The notes beneath the pieces are model-generated. The model did no database searches and had not been told where the DNA came from. It was given only the letters and a program-made list of their open reading frames with translations. Shown piece after piece: positions 28,106 through 37,622 of a stretch of DNA of 62,913 nt. The stretch's first letter is position 1. The number at the start of each line of letters is the position of its first letter. The stretch covers positions 1 through 62,913 of the forward strand of contig VGZH01000024.1 of assembly GCA_016872645.1 (NCBI GenBank), in the 5' to 3' direction. The position numbers and the translations under genes are program-made. The stretch is from Planctomycetota bacterium. Its GTDB lineage: Bacteria > Planctomycetota > Planctomycetia > Planctomycetales > Planctomycetaceae.

Positions 28106-29586
28106 CGGCGGCGATTCTTTTTCTTGTTGTCGCGTTCGGCTTTTCGTTTCTTCTTGAGTGCCTCACGGGCGGCAATTGGATCAGCCGGACCACGGGCGCT
28201 GCGCATTTTTTGAGTCGGAGTGTCGAGCCCGGGGATCGCCATTCCCCCCTTCGAGATCTCTTGCACGGCGCGCATTCGTTCGAGGAAGCCCATGTTCGAC
28301 ATCTTGGCCATCATGCCGGACATCGCCTCGAACTGCTTGAGCAAGTTGGTGATCTCGTTCGGGGCGCTGCCGCTGCCGCGAGCGATGCGATTGCGGCGGC
28401 TGCGGTCGATCTTGTCCGGGTGATCCCGTTCCCACGGGGTCATCGAGTTGATGATCCCGTCGATGTGGCTCATGTCTTTATCGGGATCGCCGAAGCCCTG
28501 CATGGCATCGACCATGCCCCCCATGCCGGGGATCATTTTCATAACCTCCCCCATCGGGCCGAGCTTGCGGATTTGCTTCATCGACTTCTGAAAATCTTTG
28601 AGCGTGAACTTGCCCGCCGCCATCTTGGCTTGAGCGTCCGCCATTTCCTTTTCGTCGAGGTGCATCTGCGCCTTCTCGACGAGCGAGACGATGTCACCCA
28701 TGCCAAGGATACGGCCCGCCATGCGGTCAGGATGAAACGGCTCCAGCTTGTCGAGTTGCTCGCCCATGCCGATGAACTTGATCGGCACCCCCGTGACGTA
28801 CTTGACTGAGAGCGCCGCTCCACCGCGTGTATCGCCGTCAAGCTTCGTCAGAATGACGCCGTCGAGTTCCATCGCGTCGTTGAACGCCTTGGCGCTGTTG
28901 ACGGCGTCCTGACCGGTCATCGCGTCGCAGACGAGATACACCTGATGCGGCTGGCACTTGTTGTCAATCTGTTCCAGCTCTTGCATCAACTCGTCGTCGA
29001 CGTGCAGGCGGCCGGCCGTGTCGAGGATGATCACGTTGATGTCGCCGCGTCGCTTCGCCTCCTTGATGCCGTTCTGACAAACGGCCAGCGGCGTGCTCTT
29101 GCCCGGTTCCTCGGCGTGAACCGGCACGCTGATTTGATCGCCGATGACTTTGAGCTGATCGACAGCGGCGGGACGTTGCAAGTCGGCCGCGACGAGCATC
29201 GGCTTCTTGCCTTGATCTTTGAGCATCCTGGCGAGCTTGCCGCAGGTCGTCGTTTTTCCCGAACCCTGCAAGCCGCACATCATCAGGATCGTCAGGCCAT
29301 CCTTCTGAAAATGGAACGAGTGATCGACCGGCCCCATCAGGTTGATGAGCTCGTCGTTGACGATGCCGATGATCTGTTCGGAGGGCCGCACCGACTTGAG
29401 CACGGCTTCACCGACCGCCTGCTCAGTGACGGTTGTGACGAAGCTGTTCACAACTTCGTAATTGACGTCGGCTTCCAGCAACGCTTTGCGGACTTGCTGC
29501 ATGCCGTCCCGAATGTTCGCCTCGGTCAGCTTGCCGCCCAGGAACGAAAAGGCACCACGTAACCGATTGGAAATGCTCTCAAACAT
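28102..29586 (-). CDS. ffh: Signal recognition particle GTPase Ffh
   Basis: 494 residues from ATG 29586 with AGGAG ten bases upstream; the frame extends further but without Ffh-like sequence. N domain ([18 protein letters not shown]), G domain with [43 protein letters not shown] and [13 protein letters not shown], then the methionine-rich M domain ([21 protein letters not shown]) that binds SRP RNA and signal peptides. The tail is very basic ([17 protein letters not shown]). Targets ribosome-nascent chain complexes to the membrane. Confidence 0.97.
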   Translation of the reverse strand: MFESISNRLRGAFSFLGGKLTEANIRDGMQQVRKALLEADVNYEVVNSFVTTVTEQAVGEAVLKSVRPSEQIIGIVNDELINLMGPVDHSFHFQKDGLTILMMCGLQGSGKTTTCGKLARMLKDQGKKPMLVAADLQRPAAVDQLKVIGDQISVPVHAEEPGKSTPLAVCQNGIKEAKRRGDINVIILDTAGRLHVDDELMQELEQIDNKCQPHQVYLVCDAMTGQDAVNSAKAFNDAMELDGVILTKLDGDTRGGAALSVKYVTGVPIKFIGMGEQLDKLEPFHPDRMAGRILGMGDIVSLVEKAQMHLDEKEMADAQAKMAAGKFTLKDFQKSMKQIRKLGPMGEVMKMIPGMGGMVDAMQGFGDPDKDMSHIDGIINSMTPWERDHPDKIDRSRRNRIARGSGSAPNEITNLLKQFEAMSGMMAKMSNMGFLERMRAVQEISKGGMAIPGLDTPTQKMRSARGPADPIAAREALKKKRKAERDNKKKNRRR

Positions 29587-29786
29587 GCGTGAAGAACTCC
29601 TGCCGGGGCGAAAGAAGGAGTAGAGTGTAGGAGTGCTGCGGTGGTGAAACAACCGGCCCCTCTTTGGATGACAATGCTCATCTGGCACTGACGAATGCTC
29701 GAAACTCCCCGTGCTGTTCGATAGAAAGCGCTGCATTCCGCATCAGAAGTTGAGACCGAACAATAAACGTGATCACGAGGCATCCG

Positions 29787-32036
29787 ATGTTCAATCGATG
29801 GTGGGCAGTGAGTGTGGCGGCAGCCATGTCTTGGAGTGCCACGGCCAAGAGTTTCGAAACCCCGGCGCCAGGACACTCAATGCATGGAGAGGTCTTCAAC
29901 GAGGGGCCTCGCCAAGCAGCACATTTGATGGGGGATACCGGCAACGTGAATTTCCCGATCACGTCGGCGCACCCAGAGGCACAAGCGTTCTTCAACCAGG
30001 GAATCGGTCAGTTGCACGGCTTCTGGTATTTCGAGGCCGAACGCTCGTTTCGACAAGTCGCCATGCTCGACCCGAACTGCGCGATGGCCTACTGGGGCAT
30101 GGCCTACGCCAACTTGGAAAACCGCACGCGCGGAGCCAAATTCATCGTCAAGGCGACTGAAAAAAAAGGCTCGGCCAGCCGCCGCGAGCAGCTTTTCATC
30201 GACGCGCTCGCCGAGTACTTGAAGGACGACAAACGCAAGGACGAAGAACGTCGCAAGGCCTACATCCGCGATCTCGAAAAAGTATTGCTCGAGTTTCCGG
30301 ACGACGTCGAGGCCAAGGCGTTTCTGGCTGTGTTCCTGTACCAGAGCAAAAGCAGCGTCCCGATGACCAGCAACTTCGCGCTCGACGCGCTACTGGGCGA
30401 AGTATTCCTCAAGCAGCCGATGCACCCGGCTCATCACTACCGCATTCACCTGTGGGATCATCAAAAGGCCGAGAAGGCGTTGGAATCTGCCGCTCGATGT
30501 GGACAGGCCGCACCACGAATCGCCCATATGTGGCACATGCCGGGGCACACTTACTCGGATTTGAAGCGGTGGGCTGATGGTGCGTGGCAGCAGGAAGCCT
30601 CTGGTCGCGCCGACCACGCGCACATGATGCGCGACCGAGTCTTGCCCGATCAGATTCACAACTACGCCCACAATCAGGAGTGGCTGGTTCGCAACCTGAT
30701 CAATCTTGGTCGTCAGAAGTCCGCGCTGGATCTGTCGAAGAATCTGCTCGAACTGCCACGGCATCCGAAGAACAATTCACTGACAAGGGGCAGTGGGAAA
30801 TTTGGACGCGATCGATTGTTTCAGGTCTTGGAAGGATTCGAGTTGTGGGACGACGTCGTTGGCTTTGCCGGCACGATGTACCTCGAACCGACTGATGTCA
30901 CCGCAGAACAATCCAAACGTCTGCGGTTGGTTGGTGTGGCTCACTATCATCGGGGTGAGTTCGCGCAGGTCGAAGAGTGCGTCAAGCAACTCGAGGCGAT
31001 CGCTGCGAAACTCGAGGAGAAGGCTCAGACCGAAGCCGCTGAGGAAGAGAAGAAGGCTCGCGGCGAGAACAAGAACGACGCGGATGTGGCGAAGGCCAAG
31101 GAGGAGAAACTCAAGAAAGCTCGCGAACCGATCGCGCCAGTCGAGAAGGCGACGGCGGAATTGCGCGGCGTGCAACTGTTGGCTCGGAGCGAAACCGACA
31201 AGGCCCGCGAGCAATTCGACAAGGCAGGCGACATCCCCAAACTGCGGCAGGCGAAGTATCAATTCCTCTGCGGCCAACACGACAAAAGCGTTGAATCCTT
31301 AAAAGCGGCTGTGCAATCGAGCGACGCACAAGTCACGCCGTTGGCCGTGCAGGTCGATTTGTTGAAGCGCATGAACAAGCTCGACGACGCGAAGGCGGCG
31401 TTCGCGAAGCTGCGCGATGTCGCCGCGCATGCGGATCTCGATTCGCCGCTACTCGCGCGGCTTGCGCCGTTTGCCAAGGAGCAGGGTTGGCCGGACGACT
31501 GGCGCAATCCTGTGCCGCCGCGAACCGACGTCGGCGAGCGGCCGACGCTCGATTCCATTGGCCCGTTCCGCTGGTCGCCCTCTCCCGCGATCGACTGGAG
31601 CTTGCCGGCACCCGGCGAAAAAACGATCTCGCTGAGCGAGTTTCGCGGCAAGCCGGTCGTTGTGATCTTCTACCTCGGTGCCGGCTGCCTGCACTGTGTC
31701 GAGCAATTACAGAAGTTCGCGCCGCGCATCAGCGATTTTCAGCAGGCCGGCATTTCGATCGTCGGCATCAGCACCGAAGACATTCCTTCATTGACGACCG
31801 CCGTGGCGAACTTTTCGAAGGACAAACCGTTTCCGATTCCACTCGCGGCGGATCCGGAATTCAAAATATTCAAGGCGTATCGCGCGTACGACGATTTCGA
31901 GAAACTGCCGCTGCACGGTACGTTTTTGATCGACGGAACCGGCCACGTCCGCTGGCAAGACATCAGCTTTGAACCATTTCAAGATGTAGATTTCGTGCTC
32001 AACGAGTCAAAGCGACTCCTGACGATTACTCGCTGA
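29787..32036 (+). CDS. Exported TPR protein with C-terminal redoxin domain
   Basis: 749 residues from ATG 29787 (GAGG upstream). Signal peptide WWAVSVAAAMSWSATA. The N-terminal two thirds are TPR-like helices with an unusual run of histidine motifs (HPAHHYRIH, HMWHMPGHTY, DHAHMM, DQIHNYAHN) that could bind metal. A charged coiled region (EEEKKARGENKNDADVAKAK) leads to an AhpC/TSA-type redoxin domain (GKPVVVIFYLGAGCLHCVEQL) with a CxxC pair and the downstream LHGTFLIDGTGHVRW. It probably performs thiol chemistry outside the cytoplasm. The substrate is unknown. Confidence 0.8.
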   Translation: MFNRWWAVSVAAAMSWSATAKSFETPAPGHSMHGEVFNEGPRQAAHLMGDTGNVNFPITSAHPEAQAFFNQGIGQLHGFWYFEAERSFRQVAMLDPNCAMAYWGMAYANLENRTRGAKFIVKATEKKGSASRREQLFIDALAEYLKDDKRKDEERRKAYIRDLEKVLLEFPDDVEAKAFLAVFLYQSKSSVPMTSNFALDALLGEVFLKQPMHPAHHYRIHLWDHQKAEKALESAARCGQAAPRIAHMWHMPGHTYSDLKRWADGAWQQEASGRADHAHMMRDRVLPDQIHNYAHNQEWLVRNLINLGRQKSALDLSKNLLELPRHPKNNSLTRGSGKFGRDRLFQVLEGFELWDDVVGFAGTMYLEPTDVTAEQSKRLRLVGVAHYHRGEFAQVEECVKQLEAIAAKLEEKAQTEAAEEEKKARGENKNDADVAKAKEEKLKKAREPIAPVEKATAELRGVQLLARSETDKAREQFDKAGDIPKLRQAKYQFLCGQHDKSVESLKAAVQSSDAQVTPLAVQVDLLKRMNKLDDAKAAFAKLRDVAAHADLDSPLLARLAPFAKEQGWPDDWRNPVPPRTDVGERPTLDSIGPFRWSPSPAIDWSLPAPGEKTISLSEFRGKPVVVIFYLGAGCLHCVEQLQKFAPRISDFQQAGISIVGISTEDIPSLTTAVANFSKDKPFPIPLAADPEFKIFKAYRAYDDFEKLPLHGTFLIDGTGHVRWQDISFEPFQDVDFVLNESKRLLTITR

Positions 32037-32064
32037 GCATTCCTGAATTGAATGGGAAAAAAAG

Positions 32065-32094
32065 AAAACGGCCACACGCATGTGTGGCCGTTTT
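32065..32094. terminator. Bidirectional intrinsic terminator
   Basis: AAAACGGCCACAC (32065-32077), loop GCAT, GTGTGGCCGTTTT (32082-32094): a perfect 13-bp stem with A and T flanks, between convergent genes. Confidence 0.9.
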
Positions 32095-32129
32095 CGTCTC
32101 AAGCAATTCAGTAGTCGAAGAATCGTAGG

Positions 32130-33305
32130 TTAGAAGTTGGGTTTGGGGTTGGACGGAACGGTTGTCGTCCCACCAGATCCACCAGTTCCACCAGATCCAC
32201 CCGCGACGGGAGGAGGCATACCGCCACCTAAACCATCAGACGGAGTTGTGTTCGTTACTCCCGGTGTTCCATTGTTTGTCCCACCCGTCGTTGTTCCTGG
32301 CGCTCCCCCCGGACCCCCACTCGACGAAGAAGAACCCGCGTTGGGGGGACCGTCACCCAAGGGACCCGAAGTAGAAGTCGGACTCGACCCGATTGGACTT
32401 CCGCCAGAGGTCGAAGGTGTCGAGGGACTGGCCCCGTTTCCAGAAGCTGTCCCCAATGGATTCGCGGGACCAGCGCCGGTCGCAGTTCCGGCGCCACCTA
32501 AACCGTTTGACGAGCTTGGGCCAGTTCCGGTGAGCCCTGAAACTTCTGATCCAAACGCGGCACCACCTGTGCTGCTTCCCGGGTCACCGATTCCAGGGCG
32601 TGAACTGGTCATTCCTCCAGTCATGCCCCCCGAACCGCTCATGCCTGATAGGCCGCCGATTGCCCCCCCTCCCGCAGATAACCCGGTGTTTCCGAAACCA
32701 AAGTTTGTTCCCGACATGCCGATGGCCGAATTCCCAAAGCCTCCACCACCCATCGCGTTCCCGAAGCGACCAAAACCTGAAGAGCCAGAGAACCCTCCCG
32801 AACTTCGATTTGACCGACGAGGTTGCTCTTTCCCACGGTCGTTAAAATTCCCTTTTTTCTTTTCTGAATTCGCCGAGTTGTCGCGATCCTTCGGATCGAC
32901 GGCTGGAATCAATCGGTTTAACAACTCGCGTCCCATATCGCATTCCGCGACGCTCAGTCGGTTGTCGCCGTCGGAATCAATTGCCTGCAACAACTCGCGA
33001 ACGTCATCGCGCCAAGTCAGGATATTGATTTCACGCTCGGATTTGTCATCCAAAAAGTTCTTCAAACGAGCACGCGCCTGCCGCGCCTCGCCAGCATCCA
33101 GTTTGTCGTTGCGGTTCTCGTCGAACCGCTGCATGAGTGCGCTTTTCACTTTAGATTCATCGAGCGATTCAGCGCTCAGTGATGCCGGACTGAGCAGCAG
33201 GCTCGCCCCGGCAACAAGTACCGACGAATTTAACCAGAGATGCGAACGGATTTGGCGCACGTCAGACTCCAAGATTTGCGGCGAATCACACCTGATGATT
33301 GTCAT
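32130..33305 (-). CDS. Exported EF-hand protein with long Gly/Ser-rich tail
   Basis: 391 residues. After a signal-like hydrophobic stretch (SSVLVAGASLLLSPASLSA) come two EF-hand loops, DENRNDKLDAGE and DSDGDNRLSVAE, likely to bind calcium. The remaining 240 residues are Gly/Ser/Thr/Pro-rich low complexity and end in NPKPNF. The small protein encoded 64 bases upstream ends in the nearly identical NPKSNF. Probably a secreted or surface structural protein. A proline-rich frame on the opposite strand was judged an antisense artefact. Confidence 0.7.
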   Translation of the reverse strand: MTIIRCDSPQILESDVRQIRSHLWLNSSVLVAGASLLLSPASLSAESLDESKVKSALMQRFDENRNDKLDAGEARQARARLKNFLDDKSEREINILTWRDDVRELLQAIDSDGDNRLSVAECDMGRELLNRLIPAVDPKDRDNSANSEKKKGNFNDRGKEQPRRSNRSSGGFSGSSGFGRFGNAMGGGGFGNSAIGMSGTNFGFGNTGLSAGGGAIGGLSGMSGSGGMTGGMTSSRPGIGDPGSSTGGAAFGSEVSGLTGTGPSSSNGLGGAGTATGAGPANPLGTASGNGASPSTPSTSGGSPIGSSPTSTSGPLGDGPPNAGSSSSSGGPGGAPGTTTGGTNNGTPGVTNTTPSDGLGGGMPPPVAGGSGGTGGSGGTTTVPSNPKPNF

Positions 33306-33368
33306 GGATCAAAATACACCAAACGCAAAAACCGAATTCAGATTCTCGACCAGCTTCCTCCAATGGCG

Positions 33369-33650
33369 CTAGAAATTTGACTTTGGATTTGGTGGAACAA
33401 ACGTCGGCGGAATTCCTCCCGAAGGTTTCGGACTTCCAGCCCCACCTCCTCCGGTTGTCGGAGACGCGGACGGCTTCAGGCCGCCCGTTTCACCACCTGT
33501 GGTCGGAGGCGCGGACGGCATTGGACTGCCCGCTCCACCACTGGCCGTCGGGGCTTGCAGAGCCTTCAATGTCGAAGGGCTATAAAGCAAGATGACGCCC
33601 GCAACCACTGCCGAGGAACTTAACCAAAGAAGCCACCGGAAGCGTCGCAT
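33369..33650 (-). CDS. Small exported Gly/Pro-rich protein
   Basis: 93 residues: basic start, hydrophobic helix (LLWLSSSAVVAGVILLY), then short PTTGG/SPKPSGG-like repeats and the C-terminus NPKSNF. Same strand and same tail as the EF-hand gene immediately downstream, so the two probably form a unit. No known domain. Confidence 0.55.
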   Translation of the reverse strand: MRRFRWLLWLSSSAVVAGVILLYSPSTLKALQAPTASGGAGSPMPSAPPTTGGETGGLKPSASPTTGGGGAGSPKPSGGIPPTFVPPNPKSNF

Positions 33651-33909
33651 AAAAACCTCAAGAAAGCCGTGACGAGAGTGCCGCCAGAATGCCTTTGAGA
33701 CATGCGAAAGTCAAGGTGAGCTTGCGTTAGCCGCGACGTAAGTTGAGCTTTCGTATCGCTAGCAGTTCCCTATCGTCCAAATCGGTTCGCGGCAAACCGG
33801 AGATCTATGGATTCTCGAAGAACTGGCAAGTTCTCGAGGCCGTTGGCAAGCAATAGACTTCGCAAGCGAGCGTAGGTCTGTGGAGCAGGAGTCCGCACAA
33901 GGAAGCATC

Positions 33910-36375
33910 ATGTCGACGCGACAGCCAGAGCCAATTCTCAGGGCACCCGTTGCTGACCAGGAGTCGCAAGCGACGATTGTCGAACCGACACCATCCAACG
34001 CCCAACTCGATTCGGCGGGCCATGCGGATCAATCGAAATCGTCACAGGCTCCCGATATCGGGCCACAACTGTCCGACGAAACGCAGATCGAGCCTCTGCC
34101 ACCGGCATCTCCGCACGTGACTCCGCCGCAATTCGACATTCGTCGATTTGCGACCGCACCGGTTGCCGAACAAGAAACGCTTGTTGAAACGCCGAGTGGC
34201 GCTCGCACACAAGCAACAGGCACAGTCAAGGTCGTCAAGCAGTTCGACATTCCGCAAGTGGTTGGCGACTACGAATTGTTGGCAGAACTCGGACGTGGCG
34301 GCATGGGGATCGTCTATCGAGCCCGGCAGCGCAGCGTGAACCGGATCGTCGCATTGAAAGTCATTCGCCCGGATCGCCTCGCCAGCATGTCCCTGGCGAC
34401 CAAACAAAAAATCATCGAACGCTTTCGCACGGAAGCCGAAGCCGCAGCGCGGATCAATCACGACCATCTCGTCACGGTCTATGAAGTCGGTTGTGAGGCC
34501 GGCTGTCATTTCTTCTCGATGCAGTACGTCGAGGGAAACAGTTTGTCGGACAAGACGCGCAGGAACCTCGCTGACAACCGAGAAGCGGCCGCATGGATCG
34601 AACCGGTCTGCCGTGCCGTCGATGCCGTGCATCGCAACGGCATCCTGCATCGTGACCTCAAGCCACAAAACATTCTGTTCGAGAATGCGACCGGCCGCAC
34701 TCTGCTGACCGACTTCGGTCTCGCGAAGCTGGCGGATGACGAGGACGGCATAACGCAAACCGGCGACGCGGTCGGTACGCCGTCGTACATGTCTCCCGAA
34801 CAATTCGAAGACGCCAGCAGTGTTGGCGTCGGCACCGATATCTACGGACTCGGAGCCACGTTGTACTATCTCCTTTCGGGACGTCCGCCGTTTCAAGCGT
34901 CGTCGGCGGCACTGACCATGAAGCAAGTCGTCGGTACCGAGCCTGTCCCGTTACGGCAGATCAATCCGGCGGTCGATCGGGATCTCGAAACGATCTGCAT
35001 GAAATGCTTGGACAAGTCTTCCGCACGGCGCTACGACACCGCAGCCGCTCTCGCCGACGAATTGAAACGTTACCTCGAAGGCCAGCCGATTCTCGCTCGC
35101 CCGGTCAGTATTCCGGAAAAAATGATTCGCTGGTGCCGACGCAATCCGCTGGTCGCATCGTTGATCGGAGCTACCTTCGCCGCCGTCGTATTCGGTGTCG
35201 TCGCATTGGGAGTCAGCAACGTCCGCACCGAGGCGGCTCGCCAACGGAGTGAAGAGAGTTTCCAAGAGGCGATGTCCGCCGTGAACGACCTGTTCACACG
35301 CGTCAGCGAAGAGCGCCTGCTGAACGAACCAGGCCTGCAGCCTGTCCGCCGCGATTTGCTGCAACGGGCTCGCGAATACTACGAGCGTTTCCTGCAACGC
35401 CGCTCGAATGATTCCGCTTTGAAGAACGAACTTGCGGCCACGCAATTCAAAGTGGGTTTGATCGTCGAGGAACTCGAATCGCCGGAGGCCGCACTCATTT
35501 GGTTCGCGAAGGCTCGTGATCAGCAGAAGCCTCAAGTCGGTGCGCAGCCGGACTCGGTGGAGGACGCTCGCGCTTTGAGCAACTCGCTAATGGCAATGGG
35601 CCGCGTCTCCGCGAAGCTCGGCAAGCTCGATGAGGCGAATGAGTTCTTTACCGATGCGGAAAAGCTCCGCGGGTCGCTGCTCGAAAAAACGAAAGATGTC
35701 GATGCCAAGTTTGAACTGCAGCGGCTGTTCGCCAACTGCCGGATGAACCTTGGGCTCGTCGAGCGGCAGCGGCAGAATCTCGACCAGGCACGCATGTTGT
35801 ACCTGGAGGCTCAAGATCAACGCCGTCAGGCATTGCCGACGAAGCCGAAAGACCGAGCGATGCGTCGCGACCTCGCCAAAGGATTTTACAACCTCGGAAA
35901 CCTCGCCATCGACTGCAGCGACGAAATCGCCTTGCGCGAGAACATCGACGAAGCCATCAAGCATCTCGAAGAACTGCTGGCCGAGAACCCCCGCGATCTC
36001 GACGACCAATATCTGCTCAGCCTCTGTTACCGCCTGCGAGCCGACTTGTTCGCAGCGCTCGCTCCGCGCGATCCGCAATTCGGACCGGCGGCGATTGACG
36101 ACTATTCCACCGCGGCGCGTCTCGTGCAGAAGCTCAGCGACCTGAACCCGTCCGTCACGAAGTACCTCCGGGAACTCGTCCGCCTGTCGATCAACCTGGG
36201 CCAACTCACGGCCCAGCAGAAACAAACCGAAGATGCCGTTGCCCATTTTCGGCGAGCACTCGCGTTGCTCGAACAACTCGTGAAACAGTCTCCAGACAAA
36301 CTCGATCCGCAGGACGCCGCTTTGCGACAAACGATCGAAGCCGCCCTCGCTCAGTTGCAAACGCCGAAGAGTTGA
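33910..36375 (+). CDS. Transmembrane Ser/Thr protein kinase with TPR-like sensor region
   Basis: 821 residues from ATG 33910 (AAGGA upstream; a GTG 30 bases earlier is possible). A disordered N-terminal tail of about 115 residues precedes the Hanks kinase domain: LGRGGMGIVY, lysine in VALKVIRP, HRDLKPQN, DFGLAKL, MSPEQF. One membrane helix (LVASLIGATFAAVVFGVVALG) separates it from a helical TPR-like region of about 400 residues. No sigma factor is adjacent, unlike the kinase at 18535. Ligand and substrates unknown. Confidence 0.9.
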   Translation: MSTRQPEPILRAPVADQESQATIVEPTPSNAQLDSAGHADQSKSSQAPDIGPQLSDETQIEPLPPASPHVTPPQFDIRRFATAPVAEQETLVETPSGARTQATGTVKVVKQFDIPQVVGDYELLAELGRGGMGIVYRARQRSVNRIVALKVIRPDRLASMSLATKQKIIERFRTEAEAAARINHDHLVTVYEVGCEAGCHFFSMQYVEGNSLSDKTRRNLADNREAAAWIEPVCRAVDAVHRNGILHRDLKPQNILFENATGRTLLTDFGLAKLADDEDGITQTGDAVGTPSYMSPEQFEDASSVGVGTDIYGLGATLYYLLSGRPPFQASSAALTMKQVVGTEPVPLRQINPAVDRDLETICMKCLDKSSARRYDTAAALADELKRYLEGQPILARPVSIPEKMIRWCRRNPLVASLIGATFAAVVFGVVALGVSNVRTEAARQRSEESFQEAMSAVNDLFTRVSEERLLNEPGLQPVRRDLLQRAREYYERFLQRRSNDSALKNELAATQFKVGLIVEELESPEAALIWFAKARDQQKPQVGAQPDSVEDARALSNSLMAMGRVSAKLGKLDEANEFFTDAEKLRGSLLEKTKDVDAKFELQRLFANCRMNLGLVERQRQNLDQARMLYLEAQDQRRQALPTKPKDRAMRRDLAKGFYNLGNLAIDCSDEIALRENIDEAIKHLEELLAENPRDLDDQYLLSLCYRLRADLFAALAPRDPQFGPAAIDDYSTAARLVQKLSDLNPSVTKYLRELVRLSINLGQLTAQQKQTEDAVAHFRRALALLEQLVKQSPDKLDPQDAALRQTIEAALAQLQTPKS

Positions 36376-36418
36376 GAATTCGTGGTACAGTTGAACTGTC
36401 TAGCCGAACTTCTGTTCA

Positions 36419-37585
36419 ATGCTGGGCATGATGCCGCCCGACAATCCGAATGCTGCCGCGACCACTGCCGAAGACGCAGACTTGCTCAATCTGCTGCGTC
36501 TGCATTTGGTTAACGGCATCGGGCCGAGACATTCGCAGCTTCTGCTCGATCATTTCGGATCGGCCGAAGCAGTGTTCTCTGCCAGCCTCGCACAACTCGA
36601 AGAAATGAGCGGCATTGGGCCGAAGATCGCGATGTCGATCGCCGCGTCGAAGATTGGACGCGAGGCGGAGCAAGAACTTGAAGACGCCGACAAGCTCAAT
36701 GTTCAATTGCTGCGACGCGGTTCTGCCGACTACCCGAAGGCCATCGAACGCATCTGCGATCCACCGCTGTTGCTGTACTGCAAAGGTAACTTCGAGCCGC
36801 GGGACGAACTGGCTGTCGCCATCGTCGGTTCGCGTCGCTGTACCGTCTACGGCCGGCAGCAGGCGGAGAAGTTCGCGACGGCACTGGCTCGCGCCGGAGT
36901 CACGATCGTTAGCGGACTTGCACGTGGCATCGACGCGGCGGCTCATCAAGGAGCCATCGCCGGAGGCGGACGCACGATTGCCGTGATGGGGACCGGCCTC
37001 GCTGAAATTTATCCGCCGGAGCATCGCGAACTTGCGGAACAGGTCGCCGCGCACGGGGCGTTGCTCTCCGAATTCAAGCTGCATCAGACGCCGCACGCGG
37101 GACACTTTCCGCAGCGGAACCGGATCATCAGCGGCTTGTCCGTCGCCGTCGTCGTGATCGAGGCTGGTCGTAGCAGCGGAGCGTTGCACACCGCTCGACA
37201 TGCGATGGAGCAAGGCCGCGAAGTGCTGGCCGTCCCCGGCCGCATCGACAGCCTCGCGAGCGAAGGCTGTCACGATCTGATACGCGACGGCGTCACCCTC
37301 GTCCGCCACGTTGATGACATCCTGGCCGCCATCGGCCCGCTCACGAAACCGATCTCGGTCGCGTCCGCCAGCGGCGAGACCGTCCACAGCCTCCGCGAAC
37401 TGTCGCTCAACGAGATCGAACGCGAAGTTCTCAACCTCATCGGCGCCGATCCGACGCTGCAAGACGAGATCATCGCTCGCAGCCAGATGGAACCGCCACG
37501 CGTCCTTTCAACGCTCACGGTCCTCGAAATGAAACGCCTTATCCGCCGCCAACCGGGAGGTTTTTTCATCCGCTCGCCTTGGTAG
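36419..37585 (+). CDS. dprA: DNA processing protein DprA (Smf)
   Basis: 388 residues. N-terminal helix-hairpin-helix region (LVNGIGPRHSQLLLDHFG, MSGIGPKIA), then the Rossmann-like DprA domain with AIVGSRRCTVYGRQQAE, IVSGLARGIDAAAHQGA, GTGLAEIYPPEHREL, FPQRNRIISGLS and EVLAVPGRIDS, and a C-terminal winged-helix domain. DprA loads RecA onto incoming single-stranded DNA during transformation. No other competence genes are visible here. Short gap after the kinase gene, possibly co-transcribed. Confidence 0.95.
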   Translation: MLGMMPPDNPNAAATTAEDADLLNLLRLHLVNGIGPRHSQLLLDHFGSAEAVFSASLAQLEEMSGIGPKIAMSIAASKIGREAEQELEDADKLNVQLLRRGSADYPKAIERICDPPLLLYCKGNFEPRDELAVAIVGSRRCTVYGRQQAEKFATALARAGVTIVSGLARGIDAAAHQGAIAGGGRTIAVMGTGLAEIYPPEHRELAEQVAAHGALLSEFKLHQTPHAGHFPQRNRIISGLSVAVVVIEAGRSSGALHTARHAMEQGREVLAVPGRIDSLASEGCHDLIRDGVTLVRHVDDILAAIGPLTKPISVASASGETVHSLRELSLNEIEREVLNLIGADPTLQDEIIARSQMEPPRVLSTLTVLEMKRLIRRQPGGFFIRSPW

Positions 37586-37622
37586 GATTCTCAAGACTTC
37601 TTTTGTTGCCGGAGTTACTGCC

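Noticed and set aside
32137-33372. 411-residue proline-rich frame on the plus strand
   Set aside because: It is antisense to the EF-hand protein, whose two EF-hand loops and signal peptide are convincing; the proline richness just mirrors glycine codons.
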